DNA of 64,000 nucleotides from NCBI RefSeq assembly GCF_900129665.1, contig NZ_FQWL01000001.1, positions 930,001 to 994,000 of the forward strand. The letters are read 5' to 3'. Made by a program: the position numbers and the translations under genes. Source of the DNA: Flagellimonas flava (lineage in GTDB: Bacteria > Bacteroidota > Bacteroidia > Flavobacteriales > Flavobacteriaceae). Positions within the stretch are counted from its first letter, which is position 1; every line of letters starts with the position of its first letter. Below are positions 8,880 to 16,799 of the stretch, one piece after another. Below the pieces are notes generated by a model, which did no database searches, had not been told where the DNA came from, and was given only the letters and a program-made list of their open reading frames with translations.

Positions 8880-9101
8880 ATGCAAAAGTGGTTGCCGCTA
8901 ATTATAGCTTTGACATTGTTAGGCGCGAGTTGCGCCAATGATGACGGGGACAATGGAGATTGTGTCGAAAGCAAGAAGGAAGATTGCGTGGTTACTTTTG
9001 AAATCAACCCGGTCTGTGGCTGCAATGGAGTCACTTATGAAAACCCATCTACCGCTGCATGCCATGGAATAGAGAATTTTACCATGGGTGCATGTGACTA
9101 G
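8880..9101 (+). CDS. Small lipoprotein with Kazal-type inhibitor domain
   Basis: 73 residues. A lipoprotein signal (LTLLGASC, Cys 18) is followed by an acidic linker and a single Kazal-like domain with six cysteines (residues 28, 36, 46, 48, 61, 72) and the hallmark PVCGCNGVTYENP. Kazal domains inhibit serine proteases by a reactive-site loop just before the PVCG segment. A membrane-anchored bacterial copy may protect the cell from foreign or its own proteases; that is inference. The gene is monocistronic, 157 bases after the sugar dehydrogenase, with a T-rich stretch directly after the stop. Confidence 0.8.
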   Translation: MQKWLPLIIALTLLGASCANDDGDNGDCVESKKEDCVVTFEINPVCGCNGVTYENPSTAACHGIENFTMGACD

Positions 9102-9223
9102 TCTTTTTTTATAAACAATGGTTTAGCCTCGGCAAACATTTAAGCCTAAAATATAAAGTGTATTATGGTCCGTCTTTATTGCACTTCAGGCAGGCAGATG
9201 TGCGGAGTGGAAACTGTATAGCA

Positions 9224-10267
9224 CTATTTATTTTGATTCATAAATTGTAGTACTTCCTCCGCAAACAGATTTGATTCCGTGAACATGGGCGAGTGTCCCG
9301 ACCGTTCAAAAAATACAAGCCTTTTTTCGCTGGAACCTAAATTATCAAAGGCTTCCTGGGCATACAATTCCGGAACCACCATATCATATCTTCCCCAAAG
9401 GATCAATGAGGGAATCGTAATCTCTGAAAGCCTGTCGGTAAAGGTCAATTCACCTATAATATCATCGTCCAAGATGGATTGAATTTTTAATATGTTCCAA
9501 ATAAAGGTGAGTACATTATAATCAGAGACCTTAACGTTTCCATTTTCTGCATTGTTAATTAGGTCGTCATCTTTTAGATAATCTTCAGCATCAAATGCGA
9601 GATTGTTCAAACGGTTAAAATCGTCAAGAGTCACAACATTCGCATCAACCATATCCAATTCATCATAAACGGACTCCCAAAAAGGAACACTATTCCCAAG
9701 TTCAATTTGCGTGGCTGCTACGCGCTCAAAGTTTCTTATGTATTCAAAATAAAGGTCTTTGGGGCTGTGACTTCCATCCACATTGATCCAACCTAAAAAT
9801 TCACTTTGGTTTTTTAACAAGGTTGCCGGGCCCAACGCACCTCCCCAGCTATGTCCCAATAAAAAGAACCGGGAATCATTGCCATAAATACGCTTTATAA
9901 CTTTGACCAAAGCGAGCACATCCTCTGCCATTAAATCAATCGTAACATCATCTTCTGAATAATTTCCCTGTGACATTCCAGACCCACGTTGGTCAAAATA
10001 CACCACGCCATAGTTATCCTCTATCTGCTTGAATGCATTTCCTCTAAAACCTAATCCCAAACCTCCAGGACCACCATGGAGGGTAATAAGGAATATCTTT
10101 TCACTGGCATTTCCCTTGATATAGGCCGGCATATCGGCACCTTTATGACGCACAAAAACTGTAGCATCGAGTTCAGTTAGCGTATGGTCGTTAGAACAAG
10201 CATTGAAAAACAGTGTAACTATTGCCAGAACTACTATTTTGATGTTATCGATTAATGGCTGTTTCAT
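9224..10267 (-). CDS. Alpha/beta hydrolase lipoprotein (S33, proline iminopeptidase-like)
   Basis: 347 residues with a lipoprotein signal (TLFFNACSN, Cys 24). Oxyanion-hole HGGPGG (64-69), FDQRGSGMS (91-99) and nucleophile elbow GHSWGG (Ser 140) are typical of proline iminopeptidase-like S33 hydrolases; the acid is probably the Asp in GRYDMVVP and the base the His in RSGHSP. It would act outside the cytoplasm on a peptide or ester. The start codon overlaps the stop of the upstream beta-barrel gene by 4 bases (ATGA), so the pair is translationally coupled. Substrate unproven. Confidence 0.85.
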   Translation of the reverse strand: MKQPLIDNIKIVVLAIVTLFFNACSNDHTLTELDATVFVRHKGADMPAYIKGNASEKIFLITLHGGPGGLGLGFRGNAFKQIEDNYGVVYFDQRGSGMSQGNYSEDDVTIDLMAEDVLALVKVIKRIYGNDSRFFLLGHSWGGALGPATLLKNQSEFLGWINVDGSHSPKDLYFEYIRNFERVAATQIELGNSVPFWESVYDELDMVDANVVTLDDFNRLNNLAFDAEDYLKDDDLINNAENGNVKVSDYNVLTFIWNILKIQSILDDDIIGELTFTDRLSEITIPSLILWGRYDMVVPELYAQEAFDNLGSSEKRLVFFERSGHSPMFTESNLFAEEVLQFMNQNK

Positions 10268-10911
10268 TGTTTTCTATTTTTAAAATTGAACCGGAAACCA
10301 TACTGTAACGAGAAGGTTGGGAGTGTTCCTGCATTGTAGTTAAATCGTGGACTATAATTAATATTGAAATAACTGCCGGAACGAACTTTGCCTTTACGTT
10401 GTTTGCCTATTCCAACAGATAATGAGGGAGCGTAATATCCACGCCCTGGCAAGAAAACTTTATCGACGGAATCGCCATTGACCTCGTAGGTCTCTGGTAA
10501 AAAAGAGCGATAATACCCCAAGGGATTTAGTTCTATGCTAAATTGCTTTCCCTTTTTATTGGTTCGGCGCCAAATGAGTCCGAAATTAGTGTATGCTCCA
10601 GTATCCGTTTTTGATGCAAAGTTGGTTACAAACCCCAAATTTCCGTTGAACAGGAGCTGATGGGTATTGGTTCGTACTATACCCTTACGAGTTTTCGTTT
10701 TTTCGTTTTCTTTCCAGAGATATTCCGCACCTATTGACAGGCCATTGCTCCAAAAAACGGTGCCCACAAACCCTGCTTTAAATTCGGTTCTATCCCAAAA
10801 ATATTCAGAGAGTTGGGTGTTTGCCGTTTGGTTTTTTGACTTGTTTTGCCCATAACTATATAAGGCAAATTGGAATAGAAAGAGTAGGAGTAACCGTGAT
10901 CTACGTCTCAT
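10264..10911 (-). CDS. Predicted outer-membrane beta-barrel protein
   Basis: 215 residues, N-terminal signal peptide (LLLLFLFQFALYSYGQ) and then alternating hydrophobic/polar beta-strand segments rich in Tyr, Phe and Gly (FVGTVFWSNGLSIGAEYLW, FSIELNPLGYYRSF, PTFSLQYGFRFNFK). The last residues are aromatic and amphipathic, as in barrel proteins. No specific family is recognised. It is the first gene of a two-gene unit with the S33-like hydrolase, overlapping it by 4 bases. Confidence 0.6.
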   Translation of the reverse strand: MRRRSRLLLLFLFQFALYSYGQNKSKNQTANTQLSEYFWDRTEFKAGFVGTVFWSNGLSIGAEYLWKENEKTKTRKGIVRTNTHQLLFNGNLGFVTNFASKTDTGAYTNFGLIWRRTNKKGKQFSIELNPLGYYRSFLPETYEVNGDSVDKVFLPGRGYYAPSLSVGIGKQRKGKVRSGSYFNINYSPRFNYNAGTLPTFSLQYGFRFNFKNRKQ

Positions 10912-11077
10912 ATGTTTGATTGGTTGAAGACAAAAATATCTTTACAAAAACCAATTACCGTTAAAGATTGTGTAATTAAAACTTAAGAAGTAGCTAAAAA
11001 AGGGATAGGATTTATGCCGAACCGCTAACCAATGCTTCTGAGCTCTTTGAGCGGAGTAGGAGAGTGAGGAGGAGTAT

Positions 11078-11773
11078 TCACGGCTTCGCTAAAGCCTTCA
11101 ATTTTTCAAAAACGACTACCTTATACATAGCGCTCACAGGCACCTTTTTATCTTCAATCAATAAATACGTTCGGGTAGCTTTGGTAATTCTGTCCAAATT
11201 GACAATATAAGATTTATGCGTACGTTGAAAGTTTTCAGATAGCAATGTCGTGATATTAATAAGTGTCTCGGAGATAAGATACATTCTGGTATCTGTAAAA
11301 ATTTTCAAATAATTCCCGAAACTTTGAATGTAGCTAATTGATTTCAGTGGAAGGGCAATCGGTAATCCATCATGCTTTATGCGAAGTTCTTCCTGTTTCT
11401 TATTCGGTTTGGGTTCTGCTATTGTTGAATTGGAAACTTTATTTACTGCCTGTAAAAAGCGTTCGAGTTTTATGGGTTTCAATAAGTAATCTACCACACC
11501 AAAGTCATAACTTTCCAAGGCATACTCAGAATATGCCGTTGTTAATATCACTTTAGGCGATTGAATCATAGAACGCAAAATTCCCATGCCATTGAGTTCC
11601 GGCATTTCAATATCCAAAAAAACGAGGTCGATTTTATGTTGCTGAATAAAATTCACGAACTCAATCGGATTCCCGGTACTTAGGACCAATTCAAAGTTGT
11701 TTATTTTAGAACAATACTCTTCCAGCACTTCCCGTGCTAACTGTTCATCATCAACAATGGCAATTTTCATCAT
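11078..11773 (-). CDS. LytTR-family response regulator
   Basis: 231 residues. The receiver domain (about 1-115) has the acidic pair in IVDDEQLARE, the phospho-acceptor Asp in LVFLDIEMPELNG and the conserved Lys in YLLKPIKLERF. The LytTR DNA-binding domain (about 130-228) shows the family pattern ISYIQSFGNYLKIFT, RTHKSYIVNLDRI and VPVSAMYK. It pairs with the histidine kinase just upstream (5-base gap), forming a LytS/LytR-type two-component system. The divergent esterase-beta-lactamase gene is a natural target candidate. Confidence 0.92.
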   Translation of the reverse strand: MMKIAIVDDEQLAREVLEEYCSKINNFELVLSTGNPIEFVNFIQQHKIDLVFLDIEMPELNGMGILRSMIQSPKVILTTAYSEYALESYDFGVVDYLLKPIKLERFLQAVNKVSNSTIAEPKPNKKQEELRIKHDGLPIALPLKSISYIQSFGNYLKIFTDTRMYLISETLINITTLLSENFQRTHKSYIVNLDRITKATRTYLLIEDKKVPVSAMYKVVVFEKLKALAKP

Positions 11774-11778
11774 TCCTA

Positions 11779-12771
11779 CTATTCGGTTATGTCAATGGTT
11801 AAATTTACATGATATGCTGCCTCCATATCATTGATCTTTAATACATGGGCGTTCGGATATAATAAATTTAGTCGCCGCTGCACATTTTCGAGTCCAGTTC
11901 CCATTCTTGTTAAATTGGGTGTTACATTATGTTTTGAATTCACAACATGAACATGAAGCCTGGAATTTTTTATGGAAACATTCACGTCAATGGTGCTCTG
12001 TGCATTGGTGGCCTGAGCCCCATGCTTAACCGCATTCTCAACAAACGGTATGAGTAGCATGGGCGCTATTTTATAATTTGATGACTCTCCTTCAATTGAA
12101 AATTCAATGGCACACCGTTTGCTCAACCGTTTTTCTTCAAGCAATAAATAATTCTCTATAAACTCCAGCTCTTCCTTCAGCGAAACAAAGTCCTTTTTAG
12201 CACTTTCCAATTGATATCTCATTAATTCCGAAAGTTGCATGACAACCTCTGGAGTTTCCTTGGATTGCTGTCTGGAAAGGGCATAAATGCTATTCAATGA
12301 ATTAAATAAAAAGTGTGGATTTACCTGTTCCTTTAGGTAGTTCAATTCCAGATCTCTTTGTAATTTTTCTTTTTCATTGTTTTCTCTTTGAACGCGCATG
12401 CTTCTTCGCAAAAAGAAAGCTGCCATACCAGTACCTGTAGTGTAAATAAGAAAAGAGGACATTTTAGTAATACCGATCCAGTTGAATTTTGGATATATTT
12501 TTATACTGACTCCAAGAAATATGGCTCCAATAAGTAGGAATCCGTATAAAACATATTTTTTCTTATCAAAAAGATATGGGATAAGGATAAAATGATTTAT
12601 CCATATCACTGTCATAATACTTACAGTATAACTAAGTCCCCATAAATAAAAGGAATAAAGCGAGTCATATTTATCTATGTGCATCCATCCACCTAATAGC
12701 TCAAGGGTGAGCACCAATACAAAGGCACCCAGGTTAATGAGGATGGTATTCTTCAAAGACTTTTGTAGCAT
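11779..12771 (-). CDS. LytS-like sensor histidine kinase (HisKA 7TM-less, PF06580 type)
   Basis: 330 residues. Four hydrophobic helices occupy residues about 10-130, then a short coiled coil (RVQRENNEKEKLQRDLELN) leads into the His_kinase domain. The phospho-acceptor is in KEQVNPHFLFNSLNSIYAL. The ATP-binding N-box is PFVENAVKHG and the G-box MGTGLENVQRRL. No large extracellular sensor is present, so the signal is probably membrane-associated. First gene of the operon with the LytTR regulator. Confidence 0.92.
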   Translation of the reverse strand: MLQKSLKNTILINLGAFVLVLTLELLGGWMHIDKYDSLYSFYLWGLSYTVSIMTVIWINHFILIPYLFDKKKYVLYGFLLIGAIFLGVSIKIYPKFNWIGITKMSSFLIYTTGTGMAAFFLRRSMRVQRENNEKEKLQRDLELNYLKEQVNPHFLFNSLNSIYALSRQQSKETPEVVMQLSELMRYQLESAKKDFVSLKEELEFIENYLLLEEKRLSKRCAIEFSIEGESSNYKIAPMLLIPFVENAVKHGAQATNAQSTIDVNVSIKNSRLHVHVVNSKHNVTPNLTRMGTGLENVQRRLNLLYPNAHVLKINDMEAAYHVNLTIDITE

Positions 12772-12846
12772 GAACTCTTTTAGTTAAGGACAAAAGTACC
12801 ACGTTCAAACACAAACCTTCATAATTTCTTGCAAAACGCCTCTATC

Positions 12847-12869
12847 AATGATGAAGTGATTTCATCATT
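12847..12869. promoter_or_regulatory. Inverted repeat in divergent promoter region
   Basis: Perfect 9-base arms AATGATGAA and TTCATCATT are separated by GTGAT. The site lies between the divergently transcribed histidine kinase (start 12771) and esterase-beta-lactamase (start 12951), a suitable position for an operator serving either gene. LytTR proteins usually bind direct repeats, so a different regulator may be involved. Confidence 0.45.
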
Positions 12870-12950
12870 TAATACCAAGGCTTATCCCGTTTACGAAATC
12901 CGGGAGGGTTTATACGATACTTTTATCAGACAGATATAACAAATAAAACA

Positions 12951-14948
12951 ATGAAAAGCATAACGAAAGGGCTACTGGTACTACTTCTTATACTAACAAA
13001 CAATGCCGTTGCACAGAATAATGGCAAAAAAGAAACTGCATCAACAACAAACAGCGCTTCCTTGGTATTACCACAGATCCAGGTAGTCCCTATAAAGGAC
13101 ACAAAAACTGAAAGGAGCTATGAACTTTATATAGAGTTGCCAGAGGATTATGCTGAGAACCCTAATAAAAAGTATCCCGTGCTTTATTATACAGATGCCG
13201 TGTGGCATCGCGAAATGCTGTCCGGTGCTACAGAATTCATGCTGGAAGACATTATCCTAGTTGGAATTTCGTGGCAATTGGATATCAATGAAGACCTGAA
13301 AAACGAAAGAGGAGCTCATGTAAGTAGGTTTCGTGATTACTCCATGAGAAAAAGTAGCAACCCTGAAATTCAGAAAAAATATCAATATGGTCAAGCCACT
13401 AATCATCTGGATTTTATTCGCAATGATGTCATTACCTATGTTGATAAAACGTACCGCACTGACCCCAACAGCCGTACGTATTTTGGATACTCATTGAGTG
13501 GTGAATTTGGTGCCTATATACTAATGTCGCAACCCGATACCTTCAAGAATTACATCATTGGTAGTCCAACGGTTAAAGGTGAACTTGATTACTTAACGGA
13601 ACTTAACACCAAGTTTGGACCTTATGAGTCGTCAAATAAAAACTCCAGTCTAAATGCGAATGTTTTTATTGCCCATGGCTCATTGGAAGAAGAGAGAGTG
13701 GTTGCACCAATGGAGGCATTTATTAAATTATTAAATGATAGACGGGATGATGGTTTATCCGTATATAAAGAAGTGATTGATGGTGACCATAGTACCGCAT
13801 TCCCTGCAACGGCAGTTCGCAGTGTGGCATGGTTGTCATCCTTGATGAATCCTATTTCAAGTCTTGACAATGAGGTCTCATTCTGGTCCATTCCGCACCT
13901 AAATATCCCATTTATCAATCAAGAGCCAGCGGATAGGGAAGATGGCCTATCTGTAGGTAAGTTCAACCTTTCCGAGGCTAAAAAGAATGCAATTGTACAG
14001 GTGTCCCAAGATATTTTTGATGGTAAATATGGTAATTACGATGCACTACTCATTTCACACAAGAACAAATTGGTATATGAATCCTATTACAAAAAGGGTC
14101 GTATCAATTTGCCACACGGACAAGCCTCGGCCGTAAAGGGGTATACCAGTTTGGTGTTGGGAAGAGCCATTGAAATGGGGTATTTAAGCATGGGTGACCT
14201 GGACAAACCTTTGATTCACTTCTTGAAAGACTTGGACCCTACAAAATTCACACAAGGAGCGGAGAAAATCACCCTACATAAGGCATTGACCATGCAGGGG
14301 GGATTGACGATCGACCGCGAAAAATGGAAAGAGGTTGAAAATGATTCTGTCAAACTAAAAGGGCAGGGGCTGGTGCAGACACTGCTTGAACGTAGCGAGC
14401 CCATTACCAAGGAGACCCAGACCTATTTGTACGGAAATTATAACCCCATGATGGTAATGACGGTTATTGAAGCCGTGGTGCCCGGAACAGCTGAGGAATT
14501 TATACAGCAAGAATTTTTCAGTAAACTGGGTATTACCAATTATAAATGGTTCAATCATGCCAGTGGTTTGCCTCAAGCGGGATCGCAGGCCAGTATTATG
14601 TCTCGCGACATGCTCAAATTGGGGTATTTGGTGCAAAACAAGGGTAAATTGAATGGGGAGCAGTTCATTTCTGCAGCCTATCTGGAAAAAGCTACCAGCG
14701 GTATTGTAAGACCTGCCATAGATTGGATGCCCAAGAATTATCGTTATGGCTATTTTTGGTACCATACCCCAGTACAGGTGGGCAACAAAAGTTATGATAT
14801 GACCTTGGCTTGGGGAGGTGGTGGCCAGCGTGTTATGGTGGTAGAAGAGCTTGATTTAACCATTGTCATAACGGGTCACGACAGGAATGATGACAAAATC
14901 ATGAAACCCATTTTTGAAACCGTGGTACCGGCATTTGCCAAAGATTAA
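12951..14948 (+). CDS. Esterase - class C beta-lactamase-like fusion
   Basis: 665 residues with a signal peptide ending near AVAQ. Residues about 40-300 are an esterase-D/IroE-like alpha/beta hydrolase: nucleophile in GYSLSG (Ser 181), base His 280 in DGDHSTAFP. Residues about 345-662 form a serine beta-lactamase/D-Ala-D-Ala-peptidase-like domain, with the SxxK motif as S-A-V-K at 393-396, a Y-x-N as YGNYNP, and GGGGQRV in place of KTG. Family knowledge: class C-like homologues include esterases and peptidases as well as beta-lactamases. The protein carries two serine hydrolase sites in one exported chain. It is divergent from the LytS/LytTR pair, which may control it. Confidence 0.85.
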   Translation: MKSITKGLLVLLLILTNNAVAQNNGKKETASTTNSASLVLPQIQVVPIKDTKTERSYELYIELPEDYAENPNKKYPVLYYTDAVWHREMLSGATEFMLEDIILVGISWQLDINEDLKNERGAHVSRFRDYSMRKSSNPEIQKKYQYGQATNHLDFIRNDVITYVDKTYRTDPNSRTYFGYSLSGEFGAYILMSQPDTFKNYIIGSPTVKGELDYLTELNTKFGPYESSNKNSSLNANVFIAHGSLEEERVVAPMEAFIKLLNDRRDDGLSVYKEVIDGDHSTAFPATAVRSVAWLSSLMNPISSLDNEVSFWSIPHLNIPFINQEPADREDGLSVGKFNLSEAKKNAIVQVSQDIFDGKYGNYDALLISHKNKLVYESYYKKGRINLPHGQASAVKGYTSLVLGRAIEMGYLSMGDLDKPLIHFLKDLDPTKFTQGAEKITLHKALTMQGGLTIDREKWKEVENDSVKLKGQGLVQTLLERSEPITKETQTYLYGNYNPMMVMTVIEAVVPGTAEEFIQQEFFSKLGITNYKWFNHASGLPQAGSQASIMSRDMLKLGYLVQNKGKLNGEQFISAAYLEKATSGIVRPAIDWMPKNYRYGYFWYHTPVQVGNKSYDMTLAWGGGGQRVMVVEELDLTIVITGHDRNDDKIMKPIFETVVPAFAKD

Positions 14949-14954
14949 GATGTT

Positions 14955-15156
14955 TTCTGGACATATATATTGGGCGCCATGTAAATTTAGCGGGGACATA
15001 CTCGATAACCCCAATCATTTTATCCACCTCGTTCTTTTGTATTTCTATTTGCATTCCCTCGTCATAGCGCTTATCAAACCACAGTGTCTTGTCCTTAAAT
15101 CCCTAGCATTTCAGGTCTTTGATTGCATTTTCAGGGGTTACCGTTACTATTTTCAT
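14955..15156 (-). pseudogene. Broken GNAT (YoaP-like) N-acetyltransferase remnant
   Basis: Reading minus from an ATG at 15156 gives MKIVTVTPENAIKDLKC, then an in-frame TAG (15103-15105), then GFKDKTLWFDKRYDEGMQIE and IGVIEYVPAKFTWRPI in the same frame. This matches the N-terminal third of a YoaP-like GNAT acetyltransferase (ITPEN..., WxxxRFxEG, IEYxPxxxAWR). After about 14955 the reading frame enters the 3' end of the esterase gene and the similarity stops. So the gene has both a premature stop and loss of its acetyl-CoA-binding C-terminus. I infer a dead remnant; a missing database alignment is the main doubt. Confidence 0.6.
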
Positions 15157-15184
15157 GAATCCCTTTTTTTAGATGTCATGGGTA

Positions 15185-15736
15185 CTAAAAATGCCAGCCT
15201 AATTTGAGTGAAATCTCCGGAATTAGCAAGGGTGTCTCATAGATACGCTGATCTACGCTCACCTCTTTGTCACCTGCAATACGAAGATGAACCGCCGCCC
15301 ACGGGTTTAGGTAAAAATTCTTGTGAAATTTCCATACATATCCACCGCCCAGTGTTAATATGGTATTGTTGTATTCCGCAGTTTCCAATTTGGCATCGGT
15401 TTGTATTGTGGCGTCCCAATACTCCAATCCAGGGCCAATCCACCAACCTTCAAATCCAGGTTTGAAAAAATAATCCACAATGGCGGCATAAACCTTCATC
15501 TCATTATTGGTAAAACCATCTTCCAGGATAAAACCCGGGGTCTCAATTTTGGTGAGTACCGCCCTGTACCTAAAATGGTCATGGCCAACCCAGGCAGAAG
15601 CATAATACCCGTTAAAGATGTAAGGCACTGCATCCAACTCGAAACCAAGCGTAGTTTTTTGGTCTTTTACTTTAGGGTCTTGACCATAGCTGGACGTTAA
15701 AAGGGCCAAGGAAAAAAGCAGGGGAAAAAATTTCAT
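15185..15736 (-). CDS. Hypothetical exported beta-barrel-like protein
   Basis: 183 residues, signal peptide MKFFPLLFSLALLTSSYGQ. The mature part consists of short beta strands with many aromatic residues (YIFNGYYASAWVGHDHFRYRAVL, NTILTLGGGYVWKFHKNFYLN is split by turns) and ends in SLKLGWHF, a terminal aromatic strand typical of outer-membrane barrels. I recognise no named family. It is the last core-like gene before the A/T-rich island. Confidence 0.6.
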   Translation of the reverse strand: MKFFPLLFSLALLTSSYGQDPKVKDQKTTLGFELDAVPYIFNGYYASAWVGHDHFRYRAVLTKIETPGFILEDGFTNNEMKVYAAIVDYFFKPGFEGWWIGPGLEYWDATIQTDAKLETAEYNNTILTLGGGYVWKFHKNFYLNPWAAVHLRIAGDKEVSVDQRIYETPLLIPEISLKLGWHF

Positions 15737-15788
15737 GGCGTTCTATCTTTAACCCTCTAAAAGTAGGTTTGAAAAGCTTGTTTTGCTA

Positions 15789-15800
15789 TGATAATTATCA
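15789..15800. promoter_or_regulatory. 12-bp palindrome upstream of the barrel gene
   Basis: TGATAATTATCA is a perfect palindrome centred about 58 bases upstream of the ATG at 15736. It is A/T-rich and short, so chance is possible; the position fits an operator. Confidence 0.3.
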
Positions 15801-16041
15801 GCTTGATGACTGATGCTCATTTTGTTGAAGAATTTGTACTATAATGTTCCGCGTTATGTAACTTGAGCTTTGGTAAAAGCGAAAGTTGGTACAATACTTC
15901 CTGAAAAATTTCTTCTAAAAATCTTCTTTTAAAAAGGTAATGGAACACTTTTTACACGACCCGAGGTAGGAGGGGAGGGTAATGTGTGTGGAATGGATAG
16001 GAAGTACTGCCGTTTATGATAAACATTTGTATATTTATCGC

Positions 16042-16148
16042 GTCTACACAGTTTTAGGAAAATTCTAAAACAATTATTTATCGATAAGGAGTCGCTCACA
16101 AGTCCAGCGGCCGCGAAAGTACCGCTTCCAGTCCTAGACTGTGTAGAC
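16042..16148. repeat. Inverted-repeat-bounded 107-bp element
   Basis: The left arm GTCTACACAGTTTTAGGA (16042-16059) is matched by TCCTAGACTGTGTAGAC (16132-16148), whose reverse complement is GTCTACACAGTCTAGGA. The outer 11 bases are identical and the inner part nearly so. The 72-base interior is more G/C-rich than its surroundings (CAGCGGCCGCG). No transposase is present. It could be a MITE-like element or a recombination/attC-like site; it sits where base composition shifts toward the island. Confidence 0.5.
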
Positions 16149-16186
16149 AGGGCTGACGGGGTGGCTCCGCTTTTAAAATTTTCTTT

Positions 16187-16489
16187 ATGTCTACAAGAAA
16201 AAACGAAATCCATGAAGAATGGTACCAACAATTACAGAAGGAACTCTCCTTAGAAAACTCAAAACAAAAGAAGGCAATTCTTGAAATTATTGCCATTATT
16301 GATGACTATTTCGACGTAAATTCTCTGGAGGGCCATGTAGATGGTTTGCAAGGAATGTTATCTGGCAGTATCGAAAACAGCGTATTGGGCTTATCCAAAA
16401 AGAACATTTTTGACTGTGTGTCTAAAACAAGTGTTCATGTCAATTTTTTACTGAAATTATCTTCTAGACTTTCTGTGCTCAGAGCCTGA
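16187..16489 (+). CDS. Small hypothetical protein
   Basis: 100 residues, acidic and helical (EEWYQQLQKELSLENSKQKK, ILEIIAIIDDYFDVNSL), without signal peptide or membrane segment. No family is recognised. It has its own stem-loop terminator 22 bases after the stop, which supports a real transcript. It is the first gene of the A/T-rich island. Confidence 0.55.
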   Translation: MSTRKNEIHEEWYQQLQKELSLENSKQKKAILEIIAIIDDYFDVNSLEGHVDGLQGMLSGSIENSVLGLSKKNIFDCVSKTSVHVNFLLKLSSRLSVLRA

Positions 16490-16799
16490 GAAATCCTATT
16501 TGAATGATTAAAAGTCCTTCTAATTTATATTGGAAGGATTTTTTGTTTAAAGTCCAAGGATTTATTTCCTGTGTTTAGAATCTACCATCTAAAATTGCGG
16601 AAAAACCCCAGAATTTCTAAGGTTTTTATGTAACGGATTCTCAAAGCCAATTTCTATATTGTAATACTCCAAAATATTGACTTCCTACAACGTATTTCCC
16701 CCTTTACTAATCATTTGATATTCAGCAAATGGTTGCTCCTAAATGCTGTTAAAGCTAAAGTTTATACTATAAATTATTCATTAAAATAAATCTGCAAAA
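16490..16799. other. Intergenic region
   Basis: 310 bases. Beyond the terminator at its left end I see only A/T-rich sequence that should contain the promoter of the following lipoprotein/peptidase pair; no TAnnTTTG element, repeat or reading frame stands out. Confidence 0.4.
16515..16545 (+). terminator. Rho-independent terminator
   Basis: TCCTTC (16515-16520) pairs with GAAGGA (16533-16538) around a 12-base A/T loop, followed by TTTTTTG. The hairpin ends the small hypothetical gene. Confidence 0.6.

Larger units (their letters stand above)
15737..16186. other. Intergenic region at the left edge of the A/T-rich island
   Basis: 450 bases without a credible gene. It contains a 12-base palindrome (15789-15800) upstream of the minus-strand barrel gene and a pair of inverted repeats (16042-16059 / 16132-16148). 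Overlapping minus-strand frames of 66-100 codons cross the inverted repeats but have biased composition and no family resemblance. Confidence 0.5.

Noticed and set aside
12951..14948. Dedicated beta-lactamase resistance gene
   Set aside because: The lactamase-like domain is a general class C fold fused to an esterase, with GGGG replacing the KTG motif; resistance cannot be concluded.
15929..16296. Overlapping minus-strand frames of 66-100 codons
   Set aside because: Biased composition, cross the inverted repeats, no signal or family; treated as non-coding.
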